Shown one piece after another: positions 1 through 6,186 of a stretch of DNA of 7,402 bases; position 1 is the first letter of the stretch, and the number at the start of each line of letters is the position of its first letter. This stretch comes from JADJNW01 sp046314415 (GTDB lineage Bacteria; Bacteroidota; Bacteroidia; Chitinophagales; Saprospiraceae). The notes beneath the pieces were generated by a model. It did no database searches. It had not been told where the DNA came from and saw only the letters and a program-made list of their open reading frames with translations. The stretch lies in the NCBI GenBank assembly GCA_046314415.1, contig JBKBWT010000312.1, positions 1-7,402 of the forward strand, in the 5' to 3' direction. The position numbers and the translations under genes are program-made.

Positions 1-969
1 TACACTTTATTTTTTCTTGATCAGTTTGAAGCATTCAATGAATATCAATACCGGCTCTTCAGTACGCCCGATGCCGGGCACAAGGGTTTTCCGGGTTACC
101 ATTTTGCGGTCTTGCTGCTTGGCTGTTTTCCGGCATCCATCTTCCTGGTGCGCTCGTTCTTCGTCATGGAGCGCGAAACCTTCCTCCATCAGCAGGATTT
201 TAAACTCTGGATGAAGTTCCTTTTCTGGGTGGTGTTGATTTTATTTACCATTGTAAAATCGAAAATCGTTCATTATTCCTCGATGTGCTACTTTCCGCTC
301 ACATTTTTGGCGGCGCTGGTGGTACAACATATTCTGGATAAAAAAATGGCTTTCAATGGTTGGCTCAAAGCCGGCTTGTGGATCATCGGCGGCTTGTATC
401 TGATCGTGGTGATTGCGCTTCCGTTTGCAGGGCTGAATATCGAAATGCTGGAACCACTCTTTGCGAAAGACCCCTTCGCCCGGGCGAATCTGGAAGCCCA
501 GGTCGATTGGACCGATTGGTACGTGTTTTTACCGGGTATTTTATTGCTGCTCACGCTGGCTTACACCACGTATCATGTGTCGAGGAACCGTGCTGAACGC
601 GGCTTCCGAATTTTATTTGGTGGAACTGCGCTGTTTGTCATGGCAACGCTGATTGCTTTCATCGGCAGAATCGAAATGTATTCGCAAAACGCGGCGGTAG
701 AATTTTTTGCCAGTAAAGCCAAGGAAGATTGTTACGTGGCGACCTATGGGTATAAATCGTATGTGCAATTGTTCTATGGGCAGCCTAAAAAACAAGGCGA
801 TGCCTGCTTTCAGGATAGTGAATGCATGAATCGCCTGTTGTATGAGCCTTTGGACAAACCCGCCTACATTGCCACTAAAATCCACAAAGCCAAGGAGTTG
901 GAAGGAATTCCCGGTTTGCAGGAAGTGGGTCGGAAAAACGGATTTGTGTTTTACAAACGCGCACCTTGA
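1..969 (+). CDS. GT39/ArnT-like membrane glycosyltransferase, C-terminal part (5' end outside window)
   Basis: The frame is open from base 1 and ends at TGA 967-969, giving 322 residues of a longer protein. About six hydrophobic segments are visible (roughly residues 32-57, 71-86, 96-112, 122-144, 173-190 and 204-224), followed by a soluble tail of about 95 residues. The stretch KSKIVHYS (87-94) running into a Pro-containing membrane segment resembles the K-x-x-H/Y-Y...P motif of the PMT/ArnT (GT39/GT83) superfamily. Those enzymes move a sugar from a polyprenyl-phosphate donor to a protein or lipid at the outer face of the inner membrane. The catalytic Asp/Glu loop of the family lies near the N-terminus, which is missing here, so donor and acceptor cannot be inferred. 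The tail contains three Cys (about residues 244, 269 and 275) that could pair. The gene converges on the MGMT/ATL-like gene with only 16 bp between stop codons. The superfamily call is fairly safe; the subfamily is not. Confidence 0.78.
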   Translation, partial: YTLFFLDQFEAFNEYQYRLFSTPDAGHKGFPGYHFAVLLLGCFPASIFLVRSFFVMERETFLHQQDFKLWMKFLFWVVLILFTIVKSKIVHYSSMCYFPLTFLAALVVQHILDKKMAFNGWLKAGLWIIGGLYLIVVIALPFAGLNIEMLEPLFAKDPFARANLEAQVDWTDWYVFLPGILLLLTLAYTTYHVSRNRAERGFRILFGGTALFVMATLIAFIGRIEMYSQNAAVEFFASKAKEDCYVATYGYKSYVQLFYGQPKKQGDACFQDSECMNRLLYEPLDKPAYIATKIHKAKELEGIPGLQEVGRKNGFVFYKRAP

Positions 970-985
970 TACCCCGGTAGAGCGA

Positions 986-1402
986 TCAACTGAGTTCCTG
1001 TGCCCGATTTTCTTTGATAAAATCCACGCCGAAGCTCAGTTTTTTAGCAATCGGCATTTTTTCATCTATTACCCGCCAGAAAGGTGCGATTTCATTCAGC
1101 GGCTTTCCGTTTTGGTATGCTTCATAGTTTGCTTCCGCAACGATACGCAGGAAGATGCCGGTAGTCACCGGACAGGTGTACTCCGCATTATGCGCCAGTG
1201 CAAGGTCTTGCCGCAGGGTTTTCAAATTTACCGACGTTCCCGCAGGAATTTCGCGCAGGTAATTTTCAATGATTTGGGGCGTAGCAATGAGCATCAGTCC
1301 ACCTTCGGGAATATCCGCAAATGCCTTGTCAATGCGTTTGATTTCCGGCTGGGTGCGGGTTTGGTACTTTTCCGCCCAGGATTTTGTTTTTTTAGTTTTC
1401 AT
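986..1402 (-). CDS. Small MGMT/alkyltransferase-like (ATL) family protein lacking the acceptor Cys
   Basis: 138 residues, starting at ATG 1402-1400 and ending at TGA. After a basic N-terminus (MKTKKTKSWAEKY) there is a compact domain with CPVTTGIF (77-84) and PFWRVI (107-112). The second motif aligns by eye with the PCHRV active-site loop of O6-methylguanine-DNA methyltransferase. Phe108 takes the place of the methyl-accepting Cys and Trp109 that of His. Alkyltransferase-like proteins carry a comparable change (PWHRV) and bind alkylated bases without removing the alkyl group. The only Cys, Cys77, lies before a Pro in another segment and is not an obvious acceptor. The length (138 aa) suits the DNA-binding domain alone. 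The ATG lies inside the last codons of the SRPBCC gene (11 bp overlap) behind a GGGAG site, so the two are probably translationally coupled. Family assignment is by motif memory and is moderate; function in DNA damage is inferred. Confidence 0.55.
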   Translation of the reverse strand: MKTKKTKSWAEKYQTRTQPEIKRIDKAFADIPEGGLMLIATPQIIENYLREIPAGTSVNLKTLRQDLALAHNAEYTCPVTTGIFLRIVAEANYEAYQNGKPLNEIAPFWRVIDEKMPIAKKLSFGVDFIKENRAQELS

Positions 1403-1907
1403 AAGATTCTCCCAATTTGGTTGCTAAATCACGCAAATAAATGTCCATGGTTTGATTTAAATCTACAAAAAAGTAAGCAAACGTGCGGAGGTAAGGATTG
1501 GCAATCGTCGCCGTTTCTTTAAAAGTCACTTTGGTACCGTTCGCCGGTGTGGATTCAAAAATCCCCAGCCAATGTCCTTGGAAACCTTTTCCTTCCAATG
1601 CCATTTCATACCGTTGATTTTCAATTTTTTGCAAACTTTTAAAGCGAATTGGCAGCTGTCCTTTCGGCGTTTCCAGCCAAACTTCCTGCCCGTAGGTGTC
1701 GTCCAGGATTTCAATAGATTGCAGATCACTGCGCCAGCTTTCCTGTCCTTTCAGATCAGTCACCATTGCAAAAACGACATTGATCGGTGCTTGCAGCGTG
1801 TGCGTCCGAATAAAACTGCGCTGCGCCGGTAAAAATAAACCAATTAGTAAAGGTAAGAGCAGCAGCACTGCCAACCCGATGCCCAGCAATAACAACATCT
1901 TTTTCAT
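1392..1907 (-). CDS. Membrane-anchored SRPBCC (START/polyketide-cyclase-like) protein
   Basis: 171 residues. Residues 2-26 form one strongly hydrophobic segment after MKK, with no Cys lipobox and no clear signal-peptidase site, so an N-terminal membrane anchor is likely. Residues 31-167 have the SRPBCC helix-grip layout. There is an opening strand (SFIRTHTLQAPINVVFAMVTD), a helix with the W58-R59-S60-D61 turn typical of polyketide_cyc2 members, a series of beta strands (75-133), and a long C-terminal helix (140-166). The fold encloses a hydrophobic cavity that binds lipids, polyketides or other apolar ligands; no ligand or catalytic residue can be named here. The start at 1907 is preceded by an A-rich leader without a Shine-Dalgarno sequence. 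The gene lies 71 bp downstream of the AraC-type regulator and overlaps the ATL-like gene by 11 bp, so a shared transcript is likely. Confidence 0.8.
   Translation of the reverse strand: MKKMLLLLGIGLAVLLLLPLLIGLFLPAQRSFIRTHTLQAPINVVFAMVTDLKGQESWRSDLQSIEILDDTYGQEVWLETPKGQLPIRFKSLQKIENQRYEMALEGKGFQGHWLGIFESTPANGTKVTFKETATIANPYLRTFAYFFVDLNQTMDIYLRDLATKLGESYEN
1409..1413 (-). promoter_or_regulatory. Shine-Dalgarno site for the ATL-like gene
   Basis: The minus strand reads GGGAG, then 6 nt, then the ATG at 1402. It sits inside the 3' end of the SRPBCC coding sequence. It is the only clear SD-like site I found at a gene start in this window; the other starts have A-rich or very short leaders. It supports the chosen start and suggests re-initiation or coupling with the upstream gene. 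Confidence 0.6.
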
Positions 1908-1953
1908 TTTTTTGATTTTAAAATGTTTTGTTGTTGCAAAGTTGCGGGCAAGT

Positions 1954-1971
1954 CGGCAAACGTGTTTGACG
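1954..1971. repeat. Near-palindrome between the AraC-type regulator and the SRPBCC gene
   Basis: CGGCAAACGTGTTTGACG is an inverted repeat with arms CG(g)CAAAC / GTTTG(a)CG around a central GT, with one mismatched pair. An overlapping 6-bp inverted repeat AAACGT/ACGTTT (1958-1963 and 1969-1974) could form a small hairpin instead. It lies 7 bp beyond the regulator stop codon and 47 bp before the SRPBCC start, so it could be an operator, a weak attenuator, or chance. Confidence 0.3.
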
Positions 1972-1978
1972 TTTCTTG

Positions 1979-2887
1979 CTATTCTATCGGCAAGTAAAAA
2001 TCGGTGAGGAAATTATCGGGTTTATAAAAAGGCGGCGATTGAATATACCATTCCAACGCAGGCTCGTTGCGCAGCTGCCAGCCCTTTTGCAGCAATATCA
2101 CTGAATAAATGTAGTCGTAAACGGTATAAAAATTGTCATAAGCGCCCTTGTAACGAAAAACGGCGTACTTGCCCCCCGCCAATTGTTTGAAACCAATAGA
2201 ACCTTTTGGTTGGAATTCTTTTTTCACCACGAGGCAGGCGTCGTAGCGAATCTGCTCGGTTTGAGTGATGTACGGGTCATCGTGCACAATGCCGAGCGTA
2301 CTGGTTTGCCTGCTCAATTGCCAATGCAGCAGCGCCCAACGCAAGAGTTGGTTCCAGGTTTTACCCACCTGATCGTAACTGCCCGTGTGACGAATATAGA
2401 CGACATTGACCGGAGCAATTTGTACAATTTTCGGGGGATCGAGTTGCAAATCGCTTAGCGCAATGGCTTTCGTTGAGTATTCAGCTTGTTTTTGTGCAAT
2501 TTCTATCTGGGCACCGGAACGATAGTCAGAAGGCGGCTGACCAAAATGATTTTTGAAAGCTCGGGTAAAGGTTTCGTGGTTTTCATAGCCCACTTCCATT
2601 GCAATCTGCGCAATCTCCAAATCGGTAAAACGCAGCAACTGTGCGGCTTTCTCCAAACGAAGCCGGGTGAGCAATTGCTTGGCGGTGGTTTGGGTAAAGG
2701 TTTTAAAAATGCGATGAAAATGGTAAGGCGACAAGTGCGCGTGCGCCGCAACATCCTGCAAAAGGATTGGCTCCGACCAATGCGCCTCCAACCATTGACT
2801 CGCCTCGCGGATGCTAAGTTCGCACAAGGACTGGGTAGAAATGAATGTTTGCACAGTTTGCAAATAGTAAAGTTGCAATTTCAACAA
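1979..2887 (-). CDS. AraC-family transcriptional regulator with C-terminal GyrI-like effector domain
   Basis: 302 residues if started at TTG 2887. Residues 25-125 form the paired helix-turn-helix DNA-binding domain of AraC/XylS regulators. The first HTH lies near 43-62 (LLQDVAAHAHLSPYHFHRIF) and the second near 91-113 (IAQIAMEVGYENHETFTRAF), closed by FGQPPSDYR. Residues 151-302 are a GyrI-like/bacterial effector-binding domain. It starts PPKIVQIAPVNVVYIRHTGSY and contains PALEWY, where Glu279 matches the conserved acidic residue that contacts ligands in this fold. It ends TDFYLPIE. This resembles the Rob/SoxS-like regulators with a GyrI domain that sense amphipathic or cationic small molecules. 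The start is uncertain: no ATG precedes the HTH, and GTG at 2854 would give 291 residues. It lies 42 bp after aminopeptidase P and upstream of the SRPBCC and ATL-like genes, its most likely targets. Confidence 0.9.
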   Translation of the reverse strand: MLKLQLYYLQTVQTFISTQSLCELSIREASQWLEAHWSEPILLQDVAAHAHLSPYHFHRIFKTFTQTTAKQLLTRLRLEKAAQLLRFTDLEIAQIAMEVGYENHETFTRAFKNHFGQPPSDYRSGAQIEIAQKQAEYSTKAIALSDLQLDPPKIVQIAPVNVVYIRHTGSYDQVGKTWNQLLRWALLHWQLSRQTSTLGIVHDDPYITQTEQIRYDACLVVKKEFQPKGSIGFKQLAGGKYAVFRYKGAYDNFYTVYDYIYSVILLQKGWQLRNEPALEWYIQSPPFYKPDNFLTDFYLPIE

Positions 2888-2929
2888 ACACGCTGAAAAA
2901 TCGTTCGTAGCCTCGAATCCTATTCGATG

Positions 2930-4324
2930 TTACAAGTACCCATTGCGAATCGCTTCCACATCCTCTACCGTTTTGGAAATCAAGTCGCCGAGCACGCGAC
3001 AGCCGTTTTGAGTCACAACTACATTGTCCTCGATGCGAATGCCCCCAAAATCGCGGTATTCATTTACTTTATCATAATTGATAAAATCTTTATATTTTCC
3101 TTCGCTTTGCCACAAATCGATGAGTTGAGGAATGAAATAAATGCCGGGTTCTACGGTCAAAGTAAAGCCTGAATGCAAGGTACGCGCCAGCCGCAGCGAT
3201 TTCAATCCAAATTGCTTACTACGTTCCATGCCATCTTCATAGCCGACATAGTTTTCGCCCAAATCTTCCATATCGTGCACATCCAAGCCCAGCATATGTC
3301 CTAAGCCATGCGGGAAAAAAAGTGCATGGGCACCCTGCGCAACTGCCTCATTTACATCGCCTTGCATCAAACCTAGAGCTTTTAAACCTTCAGCAATCAA
3401 TCTCGCAACTTCCAGGTGTACGTCGAGATAACGCACCCCCGGTTGCACCAATTCAATGCCTTTCAGCTCCGCTTGTAATACCAAATTATAAATATCTTTT
3501 TGTTTGGTTGTGAAGGTTTTATCAACCGGTGAAGTGCGGGTAATGTCGCCACAATAATGTCGTGCCGTTGCTGCACCAAAATCACCAAGCAGTAATTGCC
3601 CACTTTGCAAGGTATTTCCGTAGAAATGATTGTGTAAGGTCTGCCCGTTCACCGTCAAAATGGTCGAGTAAGCCGGGTAGCCCCCGTGCGAAATGGCAAT
3701 GCCTTCCAGTACGCCGCGCAGTTCCACTTCTTTCATGCCCTCTTCAGCGCGCTGCATCACCGTACGATGCATGGTTTTGGTGATATTCACGGCTTTTTCA
3801 ATCTCCTGCACTTCTTCGGTACTTTTAATAGAACGTTGACTGACAACGGCTTTGATCAAATCCACCGATACCCGGTTTTGTAATTCCCCGATCGGAATAT
3901 CGAGCCACTGGCTCAATTTGATGCTATTTTCAGCGCGATAGGGCGGCAGGAAGTGAATGGTACGACCGCGTGCATGTGCCGACTGGAGTACTTCAGCGAT
4001 CTTATCATAGGGTTGCGTTTTAGTGACTCCTACTTTCGCTGCCAGTTCGGCAATCGTAGGCTGCGCCCCCATCCATACAATGTAATCAATAGACAATTCG
4101 TCGCCAAAAATGGTACTCGTATTTTCGTCGAGGTCAATAATGGCAGCCAAGTGGTGCAATTCCAATCCAAAATAGTACAAAAAAGTGCTATCCTGGCGGA
4201 AAGGGTACGCATTGTCGAGATAATTCATCGGGCTGTCTTCATTGCCTAATAGGAGCACAATGCCCGATTGCAAATTTTGTTGTAGTTGCTGACGGCGTTG
4301 AATGTAGGTTTCGGTGCTGAACAT
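2930..4324 (-). CDS. pepP: Xaa-Pro aminopeptidase (aminopeptidase P, M24B)
   Basis: 464 residues from ATG 4324. The enzyme removes an N-terminal residue preceding proline and needs two divalent metals, usually Mn. Residues 1-130 are the AMP_N domain, with FRQDSTFLYYFGLE at 42-55 as in E. coli PepP. Residues 175-455 are the pita-bread M24 catalytic domain. All five expected metal ligands are visible: Asp248 (GDFGAA), Asp260 (CGDITRT), His343 (HGLGHMLGLDVHD), Glu392 (TVEPGIY) and Glu432 (IRIED). His231, His339 and His350 match the catalytic histidines. An in-frame ATG at 4402 would add 26 residues. I prefer 4324 because the homologous start MFSTETYIQRR fits the family and the predicted promoter lies between the two ATGs. 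There is no signal peptide, so the protein is cytosolic. It diverges from holA across 138 bp and may be cotranscribed with the downstream regulator. Confidence 0.95.
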   Translation of the reverse strand: MFSTETYIQRRQQLQQNLQSGIVLLLGNEDSPMNYLDNAYPFRQDSTFLYYFGLELHHLAAIIDLDENTSTIFGDELSIDYIVWMGAQPTIAELAAKVGVTKTQPYDKIAEVLQSAHARGRTIHFLPPYRAENSIKLSQWLDIPIGELQNRVSVDLIKAVVSQRSIKSTEEVQEIEKAVNITKTMHRTVMQRAEEGMKEVELRGVLEGIAISHGGYPAYSTILTVNGQTLHNHFYGNTLQSGQLLLGDFGAATARHYCGDITRTSPVDKTFTTKQKDIYNLVLQAELKGIELVQPGVRYLDVHLEVARLIAEGLKALGLMQGDVNEAVAQGAHALFFPHGLGHMLGLDVHDMEDLGENYVGYEDGMERSKQFGLKSLRLARTLHSGFTLTVEPGIYFIPQLIDLWQSEGKYKDFINYDKVNEYRDFGGIRIEDNVVVTQNGCRVLGDLISKTVEDVEAIRNGYL

Positions 4325-4353
4325 ATTTAGCAAGTTGAAAATTGAAGGGTTGA

Positions 4354-4384
4354 CAAGTTGATTAACGACAGGTGAAAATACAAA
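4354..4384 (-). promoter_or_regulatory. Possible Bacteroidota-type promoter for pepP
   Basis: On the minus strand TTTG (4384-4381) is followed after exactly 19 nt by TCAACTTG (4361-4354), against the consensus TTTG-N19-TAnnTTTG. The -33 box is perfect and the -7 box matches four of six fixed positions. The predicted transcript would begin near 4349 and leave a leader of about 25 nt to the ATG at 4324. It excludes the upstream ATG at 4402. The match is imperfect and in AT-rich DNA, so confidence is low. Confidence 0.3.
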
Positions 4385-4428
4385 TTTGTAGCATATTTTC
4401 ATTTGTAAAACAAGTTGCCCGATTTAAA

Positions 4429-4458
4429 TTGCCTAAAACCGACGATTCCGTATCTTCG
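4429..4458 (+). promoter_or_regulatory. Bacteroidota-type promoter for holA
   Basis: TTG at 4429-4431, a 19-nt spacer, and TATCTTCG at 4451-4458 fit the -33/-7 promoter of Bacteroidota primary sigma factor (TTTG, N19, TAnnTTTG) with one mismatch in the -7 box. Only CAAC separates the box from the ATG at 4463, so transcription would start on or within a few bases of the start codon. Confidence 0.6.
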
Positions 4459-4462
4459 CAAC

Positions 4463-5470
4463 ATGACGTATCAGGATATTTTGAAAGAGTTGAAGCAGAA
4501 AAAATACCGTCCGATTTATTTTTTGCATGGACCGGAGGCGTATTTTATTGATGTGATTTCAAATTACATTGAGCATGAGGTACTTACGGAAACAGAAAAG
4601 GCTTTTAACCTCACCATTTTATACGGCAAAGAGGCGAATCATCTGACCGTGGTGGATAATGCGCGGCGCTATCCGGTGATGGCGGAGCGTCAGGTGGTGA
4701 TTGTAAAAGAAGCACAGGAAATGAAAGCTTTGCCGGACTTGCTGAGTTATGTCGAAAAGCCGCTGGATTCCACGCTGCTGGTGATTTGTCATAAGCATAA
4801 AAATTTTAATCTCAATTCGAAATTTGGCAAACTGATCAAAGAAAAGGCGCTGGTGTTTGAAGCCAAAGAATTGTATGACAATCAGGTGCCAGATTGGATT
4901 AAAGATTATTTAAAAGATAAACACCTGAAAATCAATGCCAATGCTGCGAATTTAATCGCCGAATACCTCGGTACGGAGTTGTCGAAAATTGCCAATGAAC
5001 TTGATAAGCTCGCACTCAATCTACCGCCCGGCACGGAGGTAAGCGAAAAGCACGTGGAAGAAAATATTGGCATTAGTAAAGATTACAATGTGTTTGAATT
5101 GCAAAAAGCGCTCGGCACACGGGATGTACTGAAAGCCAATCGTATTGTGCAATATTTTGCCGCCAATCCGCGCAAGAATCCGCTGCCGGTGGTGATTGGT
5201 TCCTTGTATAATTATTTTAGTAAAATTTACATGCTGCATTTTGTGCGCAGCTTGCCGGAGAAAGAACTGTTGGAAGCCTTACAATTGCGCTCGGCATATT
5301 TTCTGAAAGAATATCGCGCTGCGTTGCCGCATTTTTCCTTACCTAAAACGGAGCAGGTGATTCACTTTTTGCAAGAATATGATTTAAAATCGAAAGGTGT
5401 GGATTATATCAGCACAGGCAAGGAAGAAGGCGAATTGCTGAAAGAATTGGTATGGAAAATATTACATTAA
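4463..5470 (+). CDS. holA: DNA polymerase III subunit delta
   Basis: 335 residues, close to the 343 of E. coli HolA. Delta is the clamp-loader wrench: with gamma/tau and delta-prime it opens the beta sliding clamp and loads it on primed DNA. The N-terminal AAA+-like domain starts MTYQDILKELKQKKYRPIYF, and LHGPEAYFID (21-30) is the degenerate ATP-site region expected in delta, which does not hydrolyse ATP. A small helical domain follows (about 140-205). The collar domain has the characteristic KDYNVFELQKALGTRD (206-221), then LYNYFSKIYMLHF (248-260) and YFLKEYRAALPHF (279-291). An in-frame non-ATG extension to 4415 is possible on paper. The ATG at 4463 is preferred because the extension has no family similarity and lies over the promoter. 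Transcription is divergent from pepP and convergent with msrB; the stop codon touches a strong hairpin. Confidence 0.94.
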   Translation: MTYQDILKELKQKKYRPIYFLHGPEAYFIDVISNYIEHEVLTETEKAFNLTILYGKEANHLTVVDNARRYPVMAERQVVIVKEAQEMKALPDLLSYVEKPLDSTLLVICHKHKNFNLNSKFGKLIKEKALVFEAKELYDNQVPDWIKDYLKDKHLKINANAANLIAEYLGTELSKIANELDKLALNLPPGTEVSEKHVEENIGISKDYNVFELQKALGTRDVLKANRIVQYFAANPRKNPLPVVIGSLYNYFSKIYMLHFVRSLPEKELLEALQLRSAYFLKEYRAALPHFSLPKTEQVIHFLQEYDLKSKGVDYISTGKEEGELLKELVWKILH

Positions 5471-5520
5471 ACTAAATAAGTAGGACATATTTTTAAAAAT
5501 AATGCCCCACTTATTTAGTT
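5470..5520. terminator. Bidirectional terminator hairpin between holA and msrB
   Basis: AACTAAATAAGT (5470-5481) and ACTTATTTAGTT (5509-5520) are a perfect 12-bp inverted repeat. Inside, GG pairs with CC, CAT with ATG and ATTT with AAAT, with a few mismatches or bulges, so almost the whole 51 bp can fold into one stem with a TTAA loop. It starts on the last base of the holA stop codon and ends 5 bp before the msrB stop codon. The convergent setting fits a terminator for both genes. No long U-tract follows the stem on either strand. Confidence 0.7.
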
Positions 5521-5525
5521 ACGCA

Positions 5526-6077
5526 TCATTTTACACTCGCCATTTTAGCGTCTTTGATGAACTTTAAGGAGATAGAATTCATACAATAGCGCAAGCCTGT
5601 AGGTTCGGGTCCATCCTCAAAAACGTGCCCCAGGTGACTGCCGCAGCGCCCGCACACATTTTCCACCCGAACCATGCCGTAGCTACGATCTTCTTTGTTC
5701 AGCACATGTCCTTCGCGGATAGGTTTCCAGAAGCTGGGCCAGCCGGTACCCGATTCAAATTTAGTGTCGGCATTGAAAAGCGGCAGTTCGCAGGCGCGGC
5801 ATACGTAAACCCCCTTATCGTGATTGTCCCAGTATTCACCGGTAAAAGCCCGCTCGGTGCCGGCTTTGCGCAGCACATAAAACTCGTCTGCCGTTAACTG
5901 TTTTTTCCACTCTGCTTCTGATTTTTCAATCGGTTGCAACTGTTTACCATCCAATGAAAGCAGCACTCCTTTTTTATCAGCACCTTTGCTATTGGAAGTT
6001 GTCGGCTTTTGTGCATTATTACAAGCCATGAAGCTAAACATGGCGATGGTTAATAGAATGATCTGAATTTTTTTCAT
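5526..6077 (-). CDS. msrB: Peptide-methionine (R)-S-oxide reductase, lipoprotein form
   Basis: 183 residues. Residues 1-18 are a lipoprotein signal peptide (MKKIQ, hydrophobic core) with lipobox FMAC and lipidated Cys19, then a polar linker rich in Asn, Ser and Lys to about residue 46. The protein should therefore sit in the cell envelope, facing the periplasm. Residues 53-175 are a complete MsrB domain: SGTGWPSFW (109-117), zinc pairs C93-x2-C96 and C142-x2-C145, GSHLGHVF (146-153), and the catalytic RYCMNS with Cys165. It reduces methionine-R-sulfoxide in oxidised envelope proteins. Two-Cys MsrBs carry SGCGWPSF, but here Thr111 replaces the resolving Cys, and no other free Cys remains, so regeneration must differ. 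The start at 6077 has an A-rich leader and no SD. The gene is 109 bp downstream of the membrane-protein gene on the same strand and convergent with holA. Confidence 0.96.
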   Translation of the reverse strand: MKKIQIILLTIAMFSFMACNNAQKPTTSNSKGADKKGVLLSLDGKQLQPIEKSEAEWKKQLTADEFYVLRKAGTERAFTGEYWDNHDKGVYVCRACELPLFNADTKFESGTGWPSFWKPIREGHVLNKEDRSYGMVRVENVCGRCGSHLGHVFEDGPEPTGLRYCMNSISLKFIKDAKMASVK

Positions 6078-6092
6078 GTTTTAATTTTTTTA

Positions 6093-6100
6093 CAAAAATG
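6093..6100 (-). promoter_or_regulatory. Possible -7 promoter box for msrB
   Basis: The minus strand reads CATTTTTG, which matches TAnnTTTG at all but the first base, and lies 15 nt before the ATG at 6077. No convincing TTG/TTTG box is visible about 19 nt upstream. An own promoter is plausible given the 109-bp gap from the upstream gene, but the call is weak. Confidence 0.25.
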
Positions 6101-6186
6101 CGGGCGGTTTCGCTAAATAACTGTAGCCCTGCCAACATTTACGCGGCTTTTCGCCTGGACAGTTTGCTAAAAAACGGTTAAAGTTT

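Noticed and set aside
842..1522. A 226-codon open frame on the plus strand across the ATL-like and SRPBCC genes
   Set aside because: It runs antisense to two genes with recognisable domains, has a Phe/Arg/Cys-rich composition and no family motif, and spans a gene junction.
2486..2896. A 136-codon open frame on the plus strand antisense to the AraC-type regulator
   Set aside because: The opposite strand encodes an intact HTH domain in this stretch; the plus-strand product has no recognisable domain.
4331..4361. CAAGTTGA repeated at 4331-4338 and 4354-4361
   Set aside because: Two short AT-rich copies 23 bp apart are not enough to call an operator. One copy overlaps the proposed pepP -7 box and is reported there.
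4325..4402. An N-terminal extension of aminopeptidase P by 26 residues from ATG 4402
   Set aside because: The added residues are not signal-peptide-like or family-like, and a candidate promoter lies between the two ATGs. The shorter start fits homologues.
4415..4462. A 16-residue non-ATG extension of HolA
   Set aside because: It lies over the predicted promoter, and the family normally begins close to the ATG at 4463.
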